From assembly GCF_023715685.1 (NCBI RefSeq), contig NZ_JAMBOQ010000009.1, positions 5,353 to 69,352 of the forward strand: a DNA stretch of 64,000 nucleotides, in the 5' to 3' direction. The position numbers and the translations under genes were made by a program. Source of the DNA: Priestia aryabhattai. GTDB taxonomy: Bacteria > Bacillota > Bacilli > Bacillales > Bacillaceae_H. The notes below the pieces were generated by a model. It saw only the letters and a program-made list of their open reading frames with translations, had not been told where the DNA came from and made no database searches. The first letter of the stretch is position 1. Each line of letters begins with the position of its first letter. Below are positions 17,907-27,043 of this stretch, piece by piece.

Positions 17907-17938
17907 ATTCGCTCACCTCCTCGGTTGCCATGGTATTG

Positions 17939-18136
17939 CTACTGATTCTCTTTTATTATACGAATTAATTCCTTTCGATACCAGTCCGCAAATACATCGC
18001 CTTCTTCGCGTATAACAGTTTCGTCTCCTGCAGACGATTGGATTGACCCGACTTTATCTAAGCCGATCAACTCCTCTAACTCTTCCGTTATTAAATTTTC
18101 TAAACTGCCTCTCCAATTGTCATCTCCGGAGTCTTA
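17939..18136 (-). pseudogene. Gene remnant, possible phage origin
   Basis: Minus-strand frame SGDDNWRGSLENLITEELEE and then GDVFADWYRKELIRIIKENQ, with no start codon and an in-frame stop directly upstream. It ends 33 bp before the zinc-finger gene, in the same direction, and was probably cotranscribed with it. Confidence 0.4.
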
Positions 18137-18288
18137 TAACGATGTAAGGCGAAGAAAGTTTCACACAGGAAAGTGCGCGACCTATAATATAACGTCTGCA
18201 AGAGAAACGAAAACAGTAGACCAAATGACCGTGCGGGAATTACGCGAGGTAAAAAAGGCGATCAGCCCTGAAGGATCGACCATCTAAT
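18130..18288 (+). pseudogene. Gene remnant, possible phage origin
   Basis: Plus-strand frame with RRKFHTGKCATYNITSARET and QMTVRELREVKKAISPEG before a TAA. It lacks a start. TVRELREVK is a phrase common in phage antirepressor/Rha-type proteins, but the fragment is too short to assign. Confidence 0.3.
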
Positions 18289-18299
18289 TATACATTTAC

Positions 18300-18900
18300 G
18301 AACAGTTGTTCCATATAAGAAATCTATCATTTTTATCGTTCGTTTAAGTTTTTAAAAAAATTGTGAACGTACTCTAAAACACACACATTTTTACGAACGT
18401 TTTTGATGAAATAACAGAGATAAATGTATAAAAAGGTACGGAAAATGGAAAGAAGAAAAGGTTCTATTTGTCGCCATTAAGAGTAAATAATAAAACCGTT
18501 ATTTTTATAAGTTAGTTTATTGATTTACTTCTTTACATGAAATACGTTAATTTTTTATTTTTAATAAAGTTTATTTTACCAAAACCGCATTAACATTAAA
18601 TACTTTTGATTTTTTTTGTTCAGCTATCATTAATATAACAATTTCTTAAAAGGGGAGTAGAAGAGAGATTGCTATATGATAAGAAGTGAAAATCGACATT
18701 CGTGGTTAATAAGTATAGTTAATAAAACATTGATCTTCAAAAGTTAGTTTTTATCTTTTCTTATCTAATTGAAGACATATGAAAAATATCTAAAAGGACA
18801 TAGGGGCGTAATCATCATATTATTCTATGGCTCACTTCATCTATCAACCTTGCATAAAAAGAATAAAAAAGGGAATACTGTTTGTAAAAGAGAAAAAGCT
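18300..18900. other. 600-bp AT-rich intergenic stretch
   Basis: No supported gene. It contains part of the 255-bp repeat family (TTTGTCGCCATTAAGAGTAAA at 18473) and a further AATACG...TTTTATTTTTAATAAAG tract. An ORF at 18769-19008 is a shadow of the IDEAL gene region. Confidence 0.6.
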
Positions 18901-18917
18901 AAAGGAGTTGACGTTTT

Positions 18918-19115
18918 ATGGAAAATAATGTGCTTAACGAAATGGATCGAGTTGTTCCAAGTTTACAAGATGAAATGTTGGCTGAATTGTTTTTGGATCA
19001 AGTTATAAAGGACTTTAAAAAAAGGAAAATCCTTAAGGAAATTGATCATTCCTTAAAAAATAAAGATAAAGAAGCTTTTTTACACTTAACTGAAAAACTT
19101 AAATCTGAATCTTAA
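18918..19115 (+). CDS. IDEAL-domain protein
   Basis: A 65-residue acidic/basic helical protein with the IDEAL domain hallmarks: [14 protein letters not shown] followed by [27 protein letters not shown] sits 11 bp before the ATG. IDEAL domains occur in small Firmicutes proteins such as phage- or competence-linked adaptors; the role here is unknown. A terminator (AAGCCTTTGCC/GGAAAAGGCTTTT, 19147-19187) follows. Confidence 0.8.
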   Translation: MENNVLNEMDRVVPSLQDEMLAELFLDQVIKDFKKRKILKEIDHSLKNKDKEAFLHLTEKLKSES

Positions 19116-19233
19116 TACAAACAATATAATATAGAAGAAACTTGTCAAAAAGAAGCCTTTGCCATTACAGGAAAAGGCTTTTCAATTTAAAAGGATTTTA
19201 ATAAAAACAAACTTCTTATGCTAACAGTAGAAA

Positions 19234-19452
19234 TTAACTAGTTTTTTCAAAAAAATCAGCTACAAAGATAGGTAGTGTTAGATCGTCAAGATTAAAGGCA
19301 TTTTTAATCTTATTCTCAAGATCCTTTGTTACTCTTCTTTTCCCAACTTCAACTAAAGCAATTAGTGAAAAACTACAATTAACTGCTTTGGCAAAATCAC
19401 GTTGATTCATGTTGTAACTTTTTCTTATTAGTTTAACGAGATCTTTATCCAT
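19234..19452 (-). CDS. XRE-family transcriptional regulator, 72 aa
   Basis: A single helix-turn-helix domain: MNQRDFAKAVNCSFSLIALV then VGKRRVTKDLENKIKNAF. GGAGTGGGAG precedes the ATG at 19452, which is preferred to the in-frame ATG at 19518. Its neighbours give no clear target. Confidence 0.7.
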   Translation of the reverse strand: MDKDLVKLIRKSYNMNQRDFAKAVNCSFSLIALVEVGKRRVTKDLENKIKNAFNLDDLTLPIFVADFFEKTS

Positions 19453-19642
19453 TCGCTCCCACTCCACATTTAAACTAGTTGGGTCTCCCTTTTCTGATAA
19501 AAAGAAAAGCCAACACATGCTAGTTCAGCTTCTTTCTATTAAGAAAAGTTAAATCAATCATTCTATCTTCTATTTATTAAAGTACAACCTGAAGAAAATT
19601 GTTATGCTCTTATAAAAGACCATTTAGAAACTATATGAAAGT

Positions 19643-20062
19643 TTATTTTACAATGATAACTGGGCAGTCAGCAGAATGTGCAACTTTATGGCTTGCGCTT
19701 CCCAGCAACGCTTCTTTTATCATACCTTTTCCCGTGTTCCCTACTATAATTACATCGTAACCTTCTTTCTCGGCATACGATGTAATTATAGTTGAAGGAT
19801 CTCCATAAAAAGCATGCACGTCATACTCAACGTTTGATTCAGAAAGAAATTGAACAACTGAAGATAAAAGCTGTTGATCTTCGTCATCAATTAATTTATC
19901 TAGATCAATATTAAGAACGGGTTCCTGTAGGGGAAGTTCTTGATTAATATGTACGACTGTTATTCGTTCTGATCCCATCGTTTTGGCTAGTCCTGCTCCG
20001 TGTTTCAGGGCAGAAACAGAGGACTTTGAACTATCAAATGCTACTAAAATTTTTTTATACAT
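19643..20062 (-). CDS. Universal stress protein, UspA family
   Basis: A 139-residue single-domain Usp with the ATP-binding signature GNTGKGMIKEALLGSASHKV and terminal ADCPVIIVK. MYKKILVAFDSSKSSVSA is the usual start, and GAAAGGAG supports the ATG at 20062. It lies 112 bp downstream of a truncated MFS transporter on the same strand, a pairing common in Bacillus. It probably helps survival under stress. Confidence 0.9.
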   Translation of the reverse strand: MYKKILVAFDSSKSSVSALKHGAGLAKTMGSERITVVHINQELPLQEPVLNIDLDKLIDDEDQQLLSSVVQFLSESNVEYDVHAFYGDPSTIITSYAEKEGYDVIIVGNTGKGMIKEALLGSASHKVAHSADCPVIIVK

Positions 20063-20174
20063 ACGAGGATCTCCTTTCAAGGTGAAACTTTTCTCTTAAT
20101 TGTTAGTAAAAGGGTATTTATTTTTAAATGCCCTTTAAATTTGGAGAGTTGCATTCATCTGCTTGTTAAGTTTT

Positions 20175-20595
20175 TTAATGAGTAATTTTATCAACATGTA
20201 ATAGATGTTTGCGCCCAAATGCAACGACAAGCATAGCTAAAAGAACAAAAACAGCTCCCGTTATAAATGGAACATGTGGAGAATAGGTTTCAGCTAACTT
20301 ATTAGCTAGCCATGGACCGATTGCCCCTCCAATAAAACGGACAAAACTATATGCAGCAGAAACTGTTGCTCGTTCCACGGGTGCAACCTCCATAACGGCT
20401 GTTCTAATGAGAGTATTATTTGTACCTAAGAAAAGACCGGCAACAATAACCACAATAATGACGACTGTTGGAGAATTTGTCCAAATCCCCATCGCTAGTA
20501 AGGTTAATGCAAATAAAATGAGCATTGTACACATAGATTTAATCGTTCCAAATCTTGCTTGTGGTCTTGGAGCGATTTGGATAGTTGAAAGAAAC
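20175..20595 (-). pseudogene. C-terminal fragment of an MFS transporter
   Basis: About 135 residues with four hydrophobic segments and the MFS phrase ASFVRFIGGAIGPWLANKL-like (SFVRFIGGAIGPWLANKL). The N-terminal eight segments are missing: upstream the frame runs into an interspersed repeat (GCGCACATTTTATACAT near 20605). The fragment cannot transport. It heads the run into the uspA gene. Confidence 0.75.
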
Positions 20596-20599
20596 GAGA

Positions 20600-20930
20600 A
20601 TGTATGAAAAGCGCACATTTTATACATATGTAAAGATGGGAAAATGTGTATTTTATGTCAAAAATGTTCTATAATTGGTTTGAATCGATTTTAACACGTT
20701 TATACGTGTGAACCCTGATAAAAACCGAGGTAGCTTTTTATTTTGCTTACCTTTTGACTGGACAAATTATAACCTAATACTATATTTTAGATATGTACAT
20801 GTATATATTTCACTTTTATCAACTATTAAAAGCAGCTATGATCAACCACACATGTAAGAGTAAATAATAAAACCAATAATTTTAACGATATTTACTTAAC
20901 GTAATTGATTTTATCGGCGTCAGAAAAAGA
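20600..20930. repeat. Cluster of interspersed repeat pieces
   Basis: A 330-bp gene-free stretch. It holds the AAAAGCGCACATTTTATACAT element (compare the 48049-48075 palindrome), a CCTGATAAAAACCGAGGTAGCTTTTTATT hairpin also found near 25824-25870, and at 20855-20905 a piece of the 255-bp repeat (AAGAGTAAATAATAAAACC). Confidence 0.5.
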
Positions 20931-20932
20931 CC

Positions 20933-21400
20933 TTAAAGTTTAAGGTCTTTTTCATTTTTAATAATTTGTTTATCTAATGGCTTTGAAAAGCCCGTACTTT
21001 TGTCTTTATAGCCCATATTAAGATAGAACTTATGAGCTATCTTTCTCTCTTCTCTGTTTCCACTATTTAACATAATATAAGTTGCTTCTTGTCCTATCGC
21101 CCATTTTTCTGCCTCGTTCATTAATTTCTCGCCAATTCCTTTACGCCTATGGTCAGCGTCTACAATAAAAGCGACAATTCTTACATAGGAACTATCATAC
21201 TCATAAAATAAGTTATGACATAACCCCACCATTCCAACTACCTTGTTATTCAGTTCTGCTACTAATGTATGATAATTAGGTTGAGACTGGATATTGCTAA
21301 ATCTACTCTCTAGCTTTTCTAAAGAAGTCGGATAGCCAAGCTGATCCATTAAATACACTAATTGAGGCATGTCTTCTGTTTGAAACTCCCTTACTTTCAT
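20933..21400 (-). CDS. GNAT-family N-acetyltransferase
   Basis: A 155-residue GNAT enzyme with VDADHRRKGIGEKLMNEAEK (acetyl-CoA loop) and a typical end RKIAHKFYLNMGYKDKSTGF. AAAGGAG precedes the ATG. A terminator (AGACCTTAAA/TTTAAGGTCTTTTT, 20926-20955) closes it. The substrate is unknown; the layout resembles YjaB/PhnO-type enzymes. Confidence 0.85.
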   Translation of the reverse strand: MKVREFQTEDMPQLVYLMDQLGYPTSLEKLESRFSNIQSQPNYHTLVAELNNKVVGMVGLCHNLFYEYDSSYVRIVAFIVDADHRRKGIGEKLMNEAEKWAIGQEATYIMLNSGNREERKIAHKFYLNMGYKDKSTGFSKPLDKQIIKNEKDLKL

Positions 21401-21602
21401 AATTTTCTCCTTTAACTCTTTAGTCTTTATCCGTAATAAATTCTATAGCATTAATTAAAATCCTCTGAGAATGACTTATAGGATATACAAGGTTAGTTAC
21501 CATAAAACTGATTATCAGAAGAAATCATGTATGCAGGATATTGGCTTAAGAGTCATGAATATATAAACCTAAAAGCATAATGAAAGCAGGTGACTTTTAT
21601 TT

Positions 21603-22064
21603 ATGTTAATAGGTGAAATGCTTACTAAAATAATGAAAGAAGAAATGACAATTAAAGAATTAGCCACAATGTACAGTGTTACTACTCAAACCATCCAAAG
21701 AAAATTTAAGAAACTAGGATATGAATGGGATAATAAAAAGTCTGCTTACAAATATACAGGGAAATCACCACAGCCGTTAAATGTTGATTTCAGTACCCTA
21801 TTTAGAAAAACACCCACTATTAGTAAGGATTTAAGCCACCTTAAAGGTAAAGATAAAAAGAAAGGAATTGGTCGCAATAGGACTAGTGACGTAGTAGACG
21901 TTTTATTGGCAGGTACGAAACCGCCATCCAAAAGAGTGTATCAGGGTTTTTATTTTGATAAAGACGTTTTAAACATTATAAATAGTGTTCCTAAAAATTA
22001 TAAATCTGAACTAATTAATGAAGCGTTAAGAAAAGTATTTAAGGAAAAAGGGTTACTCAAATGA
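21603..22064 (+). CDS. HTH/ribbon-helix-helix DNA-binding protein
   Basis: A 153-residue protein with an N-terminal helix-turn-helix (MTIKELATMYSVTTQTIQRK), a basic linker (KGKDKKKGIGRNRTSDVVD) and a C-terminal segment resembling a ribbon-helix-helix (YQGFYFDKDVLNIIN then YKSELINEALRKVF). AGCAGGTGA precedes the ATG. Two DNA-binding modules in one small protein suggest a plasmid regulator or partition-type protein; no partner gene is adjacent. Confidence 0.6.
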   Translation: MLIGEMLTKIMKEEMTIKELATMYSVTTQTIQRKFKKLGYEWDNKKSAYKYTGKSPQPLNVDFSTLFRKTPTISKDLSHLKGKDKKKGIGRNRTSDVVDVLLAGTKPPSKRVYQGFYFDKDVLNIINSVPKNYKSELINEALRKVFKEKGLLK

Positions 22065-22296
22065 AAAATTCAAGTGACTGTTCAAAAAAAGAAAATTTCG
22101 AGGGAAATGAACATCTGTGGGTTGAAGGAATAACTTATTTAAAGAAAAGGCTCTGTTATTAGAACATCGAATAAGAAAAGGGATAAATTATAACAGATTT
22201 ATTACAGGGAATTTCAAACTAATAAATTCAAATAAAATTTGTTATTGAAAGTGTGATACATTGTATAAGAGACAAAAGATGAAAGGAGTTTTTTTA

Positions 22297-22647
22297 ATGA
22301 GTAATCATGAAGCGCAAAATGAACTACCACCCAAAACATGTACAATCGATCGACTTGTAACAATGCCGGATGATGTAAATAAAGTAATCAAGGGCAGAAA
22401 GACAGCAACTCGCCGAAATGGAAGGTATGCTGATGTAGGAGAGATAATGGTCTTAGGGAATAAAAAATTCATAGTGGAACGGGTTTATTCTCAATCACTA
22501 GGTGAATTAACGGATGAAATTGCTCGCCAGGAGGGCTATGATACAGTAGAAGAATATAAGCAATCTATTTTATCTTATCATCCTGGAATGCCCTGGCTTC
22601 CGCAAATGAGGGTATGGGTGCATGAGTTCAGACCAGTTAACGATTGA
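22297..22647 (+). CDS. ASCH-domain protein
   Basis: A 116-residue ASCH-fold protein, a PUA-like RNA-binding domain. The signature is KVIKGRKTATRRNGRYADVG with VERVYSQSLGELTDEIARQE. AAAGGAG decides the ATG at 22297. The next gene starts 12 bp downstream, so the two probably form an operon. ASCH proteins may bind RNA or act on modified nucleosides; the role here is unproven. Confidence 0.85.
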   Translation: MSNHEAQNELPPKTCTIDRLVTMPDDVNKVIKGRKTATRRNGRYADVGEIMVLGNKKFIVERVYSQSLGELTDEIARQEGYDTVEEYKQSILSYHPGMPWLPQMRVWVHEFRPVND

Positions 22648-22659
22648 TAGGTAAAAGAA

Positions 22660-23100
22660 ATGGATTTGTTGTACCGCATATTAGTATATATTCATGTTTC
22701 TAGTGTTATTTTATCTATTGGTCCTTTCTTTATTCTATTGCCAATGGTTAAAAAACTACATATAGCAAAAGAACAGGAAATGAATGCCTATTTGAGTACA
22801 TTTCAATCTGTTGTTAGGCTCGCAAAACATACAGGCCATGTTCTTGTTATAACAGGGATACTCCTCGTTATGTGTGGCCCGTGGACGTGGACTACTCCGT
22901 GGATTATAATGACACTGATTTTCCTCTTTTGCTCATTGTTCTTTCTGGCTCGTGCGTTTTCACCAACACTTCGAAAGTATAATGAGGAAGGTCAAAATAA
23001 AAAAGAACTGGCAACTAAACTAAAGCGATCTATTTGGATTTACATCATTTTATTAATGACTATGCTTTGGCTTATGGTCGGTAAGCCGACTTTTTGGTGA
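22660..23100 (+). CDS. DUF2269-type integral membrane protein
   Basis: A 146-residue protein with four hydrophobic segments: IHVSSVILSIGPFFILL, HTGHVLVITGILLVM, WIIMTLIFLFCSLFFLA and IWIYIILLMTMLWLMV. Conserved histidines (IHVSS, KHTGHV) in the first two helices recall heme-linked DUF2269 proteins. It follows the ASCH gene by 12 bp. Confidence 0.7.
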   Translation: MDLLYRILVYIHVSSVILSIGPFFILLPMVKKLHIAKEQEMNAYLSTFQSVVRLAKHTGHVLVITGILLVMCGPWTWTTPWIIMTLIFLFCSLFFLARAFSPTLRKYNEEGQNKKELATKLKRSIWIYIILLMTMLWLMVGKPTFW

Positions 23101-23108
23101 AATTTCCT

Positions 23109-23360
23109 ATATTTGTCGTCACTAAGTGTAAAAAGTAAAACTTTGATAATCCATAAAGTACTTTAGTATTTACTTAACGAATCATGAAACATAGGTGAAA
23201 GAAAAAGGTTGCTTTTTTCTAAGTAGAGTCGATTACAATATTTATTTTTTAAGTTATATGTATATGAATCTACAAATCTGACCAGACTAATAACGTATTC
23301 CCCCCTATTCCAATAAACTTGAAAATCCTTTGCCTATATGGGCAAAGGATTCTTTTTTTT
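23109..23360. repeat. ~255-bp repeat, right copy of an inverted pair
   Basis: Inverted relative to 14301-14553, with which it shares order and sequence throughout (see that entry). It ends in a CCTTTGCC/GGCAAAGG hairpin with a T tract, a likely terminator for the gene run 22297-23100. Confidence 0.8.
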
Positions 23361-23397
23361 TCAGTGCAATTTATTAAGTAATTTTACGTAATGCGCA

Positions 23398-23919
23398 TTA
23401 TAGGTGATTCTTATCGTTTTTAGCTTTCCTAATAATATCTGTTATAAATGGTGCCTTTGCTTCTGTGTATGCTACCCTATCAAAATGATGTTTTTCAGCC
23501 AAGTCTCTTTTCAACTGCTGATACTCTTGAAGTACCAGAGGATGTGTTCTTAGATAGTCCCGAAATAAAAGATTACTAGTCCATTCTTTACTTCCATATT
23601 TATATACATGTAAATGATGAGTTCCTGCTCGCCATAATCCTCTTCTAAAAAATCTTCTATTAGGAAACTGTGCATGGGATATATGTTCATATCCCACATC
23701 TTTTAAAGGCTCGATAAACTCCTCTACATCTTTTAGATGTTGAACACCAACCATTATATCTATTATCTCTTTAGCTCCTAATCCTTTGACAGATGTACTT
23801 CCAATATGTTCAATGGCAATAGCTTTGTCTTTCATAATGGATTTTAAAATGCTTTTTTCTTCTTCAAATTTAAGTATCCAGTTAGCATTATAATCCTCAA
23901 TTATAATAGGTTTATCCAT
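23398..23919 (-). CDS. GrpB family protein (UPF0157)
   Basis: A 173-residue member of the GrpB family, a nucleotidyltransferase-like fold, with IEHIGSTSVKGLGAKEIIDI and the downstream RRFFRRGLW and HHLHVY motifs. GGAGTGAGG supports the ATG at 23919 over the upstream one. The family is broad and of unsettled function. Confidence 0.85.
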   Translation of the reverse strand: MDKPIIIEDYNANWILKFEEEKSILKSIMKDKAIAIEHIGSTSVKGLGAKEIIDIMVGVQHLKDVEEFIEPLKDVGYEHISHAQFPNRRFFRRGLWRAGTHHLHVYKYGSKEWTSNLLFRDYLRTHPLVLQEYQQLKRDLAEKHHFDRVAYTEAKAPFITDIIRKAKNDKNHL

Positions 23920-24009
23920 ATTCCTCACTCCAGTTTAATCTTTCGTTTAAATATAATACCAATATGAACTATATGGAGCTAGTTCAATAGTTAACATAAG
24001 TAGAAACCT

Positions 24010-24186
24010 TCACAATCCCAATAAGATAAAGTCTAAATTATTTGTAAATTGATTTTTATAATGTCTTATAAAAACTGTATCAAAATGATTATCGTTGTAA
24101 ATCCACATTTCTCCAACGTTACTCATCATGAATAAATCTTTATTTCTTGAGTAAGCTACCCATGATGTCGCCAAACATTGACTCAT
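24010..24186 (-). CDS. Possible small ORF or remnant, 58 aa
   Basis: Minus-strand frame from ATG 24186 with protein-like content (SWVAYSRNKDLFMMSNVGEM, then WIYNDNHFDTVFIRHYKNQF). There is no clear ribosome site. It could be the start or middle of a lost gene. Confidence 0.3.
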   Translation of the reverse strand: MSQCLATSWVAYSRNKDLFMMSNVGEMWIYNDNHFDTVFIRHYKNQFTNNLDFILLGL

Positions 24187-24368
24187 GTAACTAGATATAC
24201 AACCAAAAAAGCTACTGATCCCTATTTAGTAGCTTTTTTGGTCTTTTTAATGTATATAATATACATCTTTAGTCACCATAATGTCTCTTCCGGTACACAT
24301 ACTAAAAAAGAACCCTTGATGCAGGACGGGACTGCACCCTGTTTGTGAGACAGGAATCAAAGCACCTT

Positions 24369-25222
24369 TTAAACAACCATTTGCCGGTATTGTACTGGTG
24401 ACCGGTTGTTTAGTTTCGTTTGAATACGGGCATTGTTGTAATAGGTAATATAGTTTTCGACGGTTTGTTCGACGATGGTGGTCGTTGTATATGTTAACTC
24501 GTCGAGGTAGAACGTTTCAGACTTTAGCGAGGAATGAAACGATTCAATGGAGGCATTATCTGCGGGTGTCCCTTTACGGGACATACTCATAGTAATGCCT
24601 CTTTCTTTGATTTTTTGTTGATAGAGATGCGATGTGTACACAGAGCCTTGGTCACTATGCAACGTACATCCTTTAGGTAAAGAAGGAAGTTGGCTTAACG
24701 TATCTAAGACAAATTCTACGTTTTGATAATCACCAATCGAATACGCAATGATTTCCCCATTAAATAAATCTTGAATACTTGAAAGATACAACTGTTTAGG
24801 TCCAAAGGCAAGTAGGTTATATCAGTTACTAATTTCTGAAGAGGACGATCAGCTTGAAACTCACGATTTAATACATTCTCTGCAACCTGATAAGGTTGCC
24901 CTGTTTGCTTTCGTTTTTTTCGTTTTACGCGACATTGCCAACCGTATTTCTGCATGACACGTTGTACAAATTTATGGTTAATCTTCATCGTTCGATTGAG
25001 TAATGCTGTAATTTTTCGATAGCCATATCGGAACTTATGTTTACGACACTGCTTACCAATCTGTTGTTCCATCCATTTCTTTTTCTTTGTCCGTTCTGAT
25101 TGTTCCTGTTGCCTCCAGCGATAATAAGTCGATCGAGGGATATCAAGGTACTGACAGACTTGATAGACTGGTATCTTATCTTTTAACTCTTCCACTACGT
25201 TCACTACGATTTCTGGGACCAC
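24369..25222 (-). pseudogene. IS3 transposase orfB, one-base deletion
   Basis: Two overlapping frames together give an IS150-type OrfB. The first carries an HTH_21-like region (CQYLDIPRSTYYRWRQQEQS) and the first catalytic Asp in TDITYLPL; the second carries the other two, HSDQGSVYTS (Asp) and ADNASIESFHSSLKSE (Glu). The join at about 24800 reads CCTTTGGACC where CCTTTTGGACC would keep the frame, so one T is missing. The transposase is probably inactive. Confidence 0.85.
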
Positions 25223-25524
25223 TTCCTCTCCAATTCCTTGTACTTTTTTAAAACCTCAATCTGTTGTATTAAATACCGGTTTTCTGCTTTCAATTTGGAT
25301 ATTTCGTCTTTAAAGCCAGGTCCCTTTCCGTACGAATATTGCTTGCCTACAGGCTGTTCAAATCGATGCATTTCTCCATTTTTATACCATCTCATCCACC
25401 TTTTTAATTGGGTGTAACTGCGAATATTTAATTGGGAAAGCACTTCTTTGACAGGTACACCAGCTAATCTCATCTCAATAGCTTTTATCTTTACCTCTGC
25501 TGGATAACTAACTCTTGTCCCCAT
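25204..25524 (-). CDS. IS3 transposase orfA
   Basis: A 106-residue OrfA with a helix-turn-helix (VKEVLSQLNIRSYTQLKRWM) and a C-terminal leucine-zipper-like helix (ISKLKAENRYLIQQIEVLKK). The A-rich run TTTTAAAAAAG near 25250 is the likely programmed slippage site for making the OrfAB fusion, and orfB overlaps it by 19 bp. Confidence 0.85.
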   Translation of the reverse strand: MGTRVSYPAEVKIKAIEMRLAGVPVKEVLSQLNIRSYTQLKRWMRWYKNGEMHRFEQPVGKQYSYGKGPGFKDEISKLKAENRYLIQQIEVLKKYKELERKWSQKS

Positions 25525-25904
25525 AGAAAAAACACCTCCAAGTGATTGTTAGGTAGTATATACCCGTTTTTTAACTTAAAGGTGTTTTTTATTTGTCTCA
25601 CTATAGGGGGTCAGTCCCGACGGTTCTGCCAAGGGCCCTTTTTCCGGAGTATGCAGCTTTTTATACACTGTTTGTTTGTCAACGCTTTCTCAGTAGGTGG
25701 TTGAGAAACTAATGTATAAGAAGTGCACCTTTTATATATATACTCACCCCTCTAAAAATAGTATTTTTGGAAAAAATATGATATTGTTTACATGCGGTTA
25801 TATTTTGGTACTTTATAATTGTGAATCCTGATAAAAAGCTACCTCGCTTGCCAATGCTGGGGGAGCTTTTTATTTTTGCTACAATTCTTAGAAAGGAGTA
25901 TTTG

Positions 25905-26018
25905 ATGTTATTAAAAACGCTAGTTACAGCAATTATTGGAGGTGTTCTTTTTCCTTTGTCAACAAAGCTATTTATGCAAAAAAAGACCACTAACAAAGAT
26001 ATAGTTATATTACAATGA
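25905..26018 (+). CDS. Small membrane peptide, 37 aa
   Basis: ATG at 25905 after AGAAAGGAG. One hydrophobic helix (LLKTLVTAIIGGVLFPLS) and a basic tail. A hairpin-plus-T element of the repeat family (GCTACCTCGC...GGGGGAGCTTTTTAT) lies just upstream. Function unknown. Confidence 0.4.
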   Translation: MLLKTLVTAIIGGVLFPLSTKLFMQKKTTNKDIVILQ

Positions 26019-26125
26019 GTTTGTCATTCGCTATCATCTTCTTTATTATGCTTCTATTTACAAAAACCTTCACTTAAAAAGAACAGAAGATTTAAACATT
26101 TTCAGTCGATTAAGGAGCTTTTCAA

Positions 26126-26359
26126 ATGAGTAATCACGAAACAACTAAGAATAAAAAAAATATAATTTTAGGTATTATATATGCTCTAATTGTAATATTT
26201 GTATATGCATTTAACTTACCTCTACAGATAGCTTTGTCTATACTTACTCTTGTCATAATATTTGAACTTGTAACTTCAATAAAAGAAGATGACAAAGCTA
26301 AGAATGTTATAAACATTATTACTCTATGTTTATTTATACTTGGAATTGTTTTTCTCTAA
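26126..26359 (+). CDS. Small membrane protein, 77 aa
   Basis: AAGGAGC precedes the ATG. Two to three hydrophobic segments (IILGIIYALIVIFVYAF, LQIALSILTLVIIFELV, VINIITLCLFILGIVFL) joined by short loops. A strong terminator (AAAGAACAAAGACTTCTTA / TAAGAAGTCTTTGTTCTTTTTT, 26387-26435) closes it. No family was recognised. Confidence 0.55.
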   Translation: MSNHETTKNKKNIILGIIYALIVIFVYAFNLPLQIALSILTLVIIFELVTSIKEDDKAKNVINIITLCLFILGIVFL

Positions 26360-26635
26360 CTAATACTTACTAACAAATAACAATACAAAAAGAACAAAGA
26401 CTTCTTATAAATTAAGAAGTCTTTGTTCTTTTTTATCTTTCCAACTCTTGTTCCTTACGTTTATCGTGCTTTTGAATATCGCCAAAATGTTTTAATTTAA
26501 GATTGAGATGGTCTGATATAGATAGTCCAAAAAGGTACACTTTTTCAGACGGTAAAAATCGAATAAGTATCTACAAAACACCAAAAAGGACAAACATTAT
26601 AACTTGTTTGTCCTTTTTGAATAGAGTAATCTTCT

Positions 26636-27043
26636 CTATTGATAATCAAGAATCTCCTTGGTATACGTAGTAAAATCACTTAAATGCTTATCTAAGATTT
26701 GCTGAAGAATATCTTGATTGATTGCTTGATAATCGTGAACAGCAATGTTTCGAAATCCTACCATCGCTTTCATTCTGTACGCAATCTCACTTGTAATAAT
26801 CGATTGTGACTCCAACATGTCAAAAGCTTCTCTACTTGTTTGAGGAAGACCTAATCGTTCCTCAGCTACAATATGCATCGCTAAATCGATACACGCTTCA
26901 CACGCACGTTGTATATTTAAGATAATAGAATCCTGTTTGGTGTAATCCAGTAAGTTTTGTGGATTTTGTTGGTATACATCCAGGATACGCTTATTACATC
27001 TTTCAATTACACTTATTTTATTTAAAATGACATCATTTCTCAT
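26636..27043 (-). CDS. hepT: HepT-like HEPN ribonuclease toxin
   Basis: A 135-residue DUF86/HEPN protein. The catalytic Rx4HxY motif is intact as RNIAVHDY at about residues 107-114. HepT-type toxins cleave RNA or tRNA and are silenced by AMPylation of the motif tyrosine by MntA. GTGGGAG supports the ATG at 27043, and the gene overlaps the end of the mntA-like gene by 11 bp, so the pair is translationally coupled. It probably stabilises the replicon or guards against phage. Confidence 0.9.
   Translation of the reverse strand: MRNDVILNKISVIERCNKRILDVYQQNPQNLLDYTKQDSIILNIQRACEACIDLAMHIVAEERLGLPQTSREAFDMLESQSIITSEIAYRMKAMVGFRNIAVHDYQAINQDILQQILDKHLSDFTTYTKEILDYQ

Larger units (their letters stand above)
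24328..25618 (-). mobile_element. IS3-family insertion sequence (IS150-like), frameshifted
   Basis: Imperfect terminal repeats GGGACTGCACCCTGTTTGTGAG (left) and, on the other strand at the right end, GGGACTGACCCCCTATAGTGAG. A 3-bp direct repeat GAC flanks both sides (24325-24327 and 25619-25621), as expected of IS3 insertion. It contains orfA and a broken orfB, and sits in the middle of a bcr-like repeat (AGAACCCTTG...|...GGTTCTGCCAAGGGCCC). Confidence 0.85.

Noticed and set aside
24369..25222. Programmed frameshift inside IS3 orfB
   Set aside because: The shift lies at CCTTTGGACC within the catalytic domain, not at the usual orfA/orfB slippery site (the A-run near 25250), and one added T restores the normal family sequence; a deletion is more likely.
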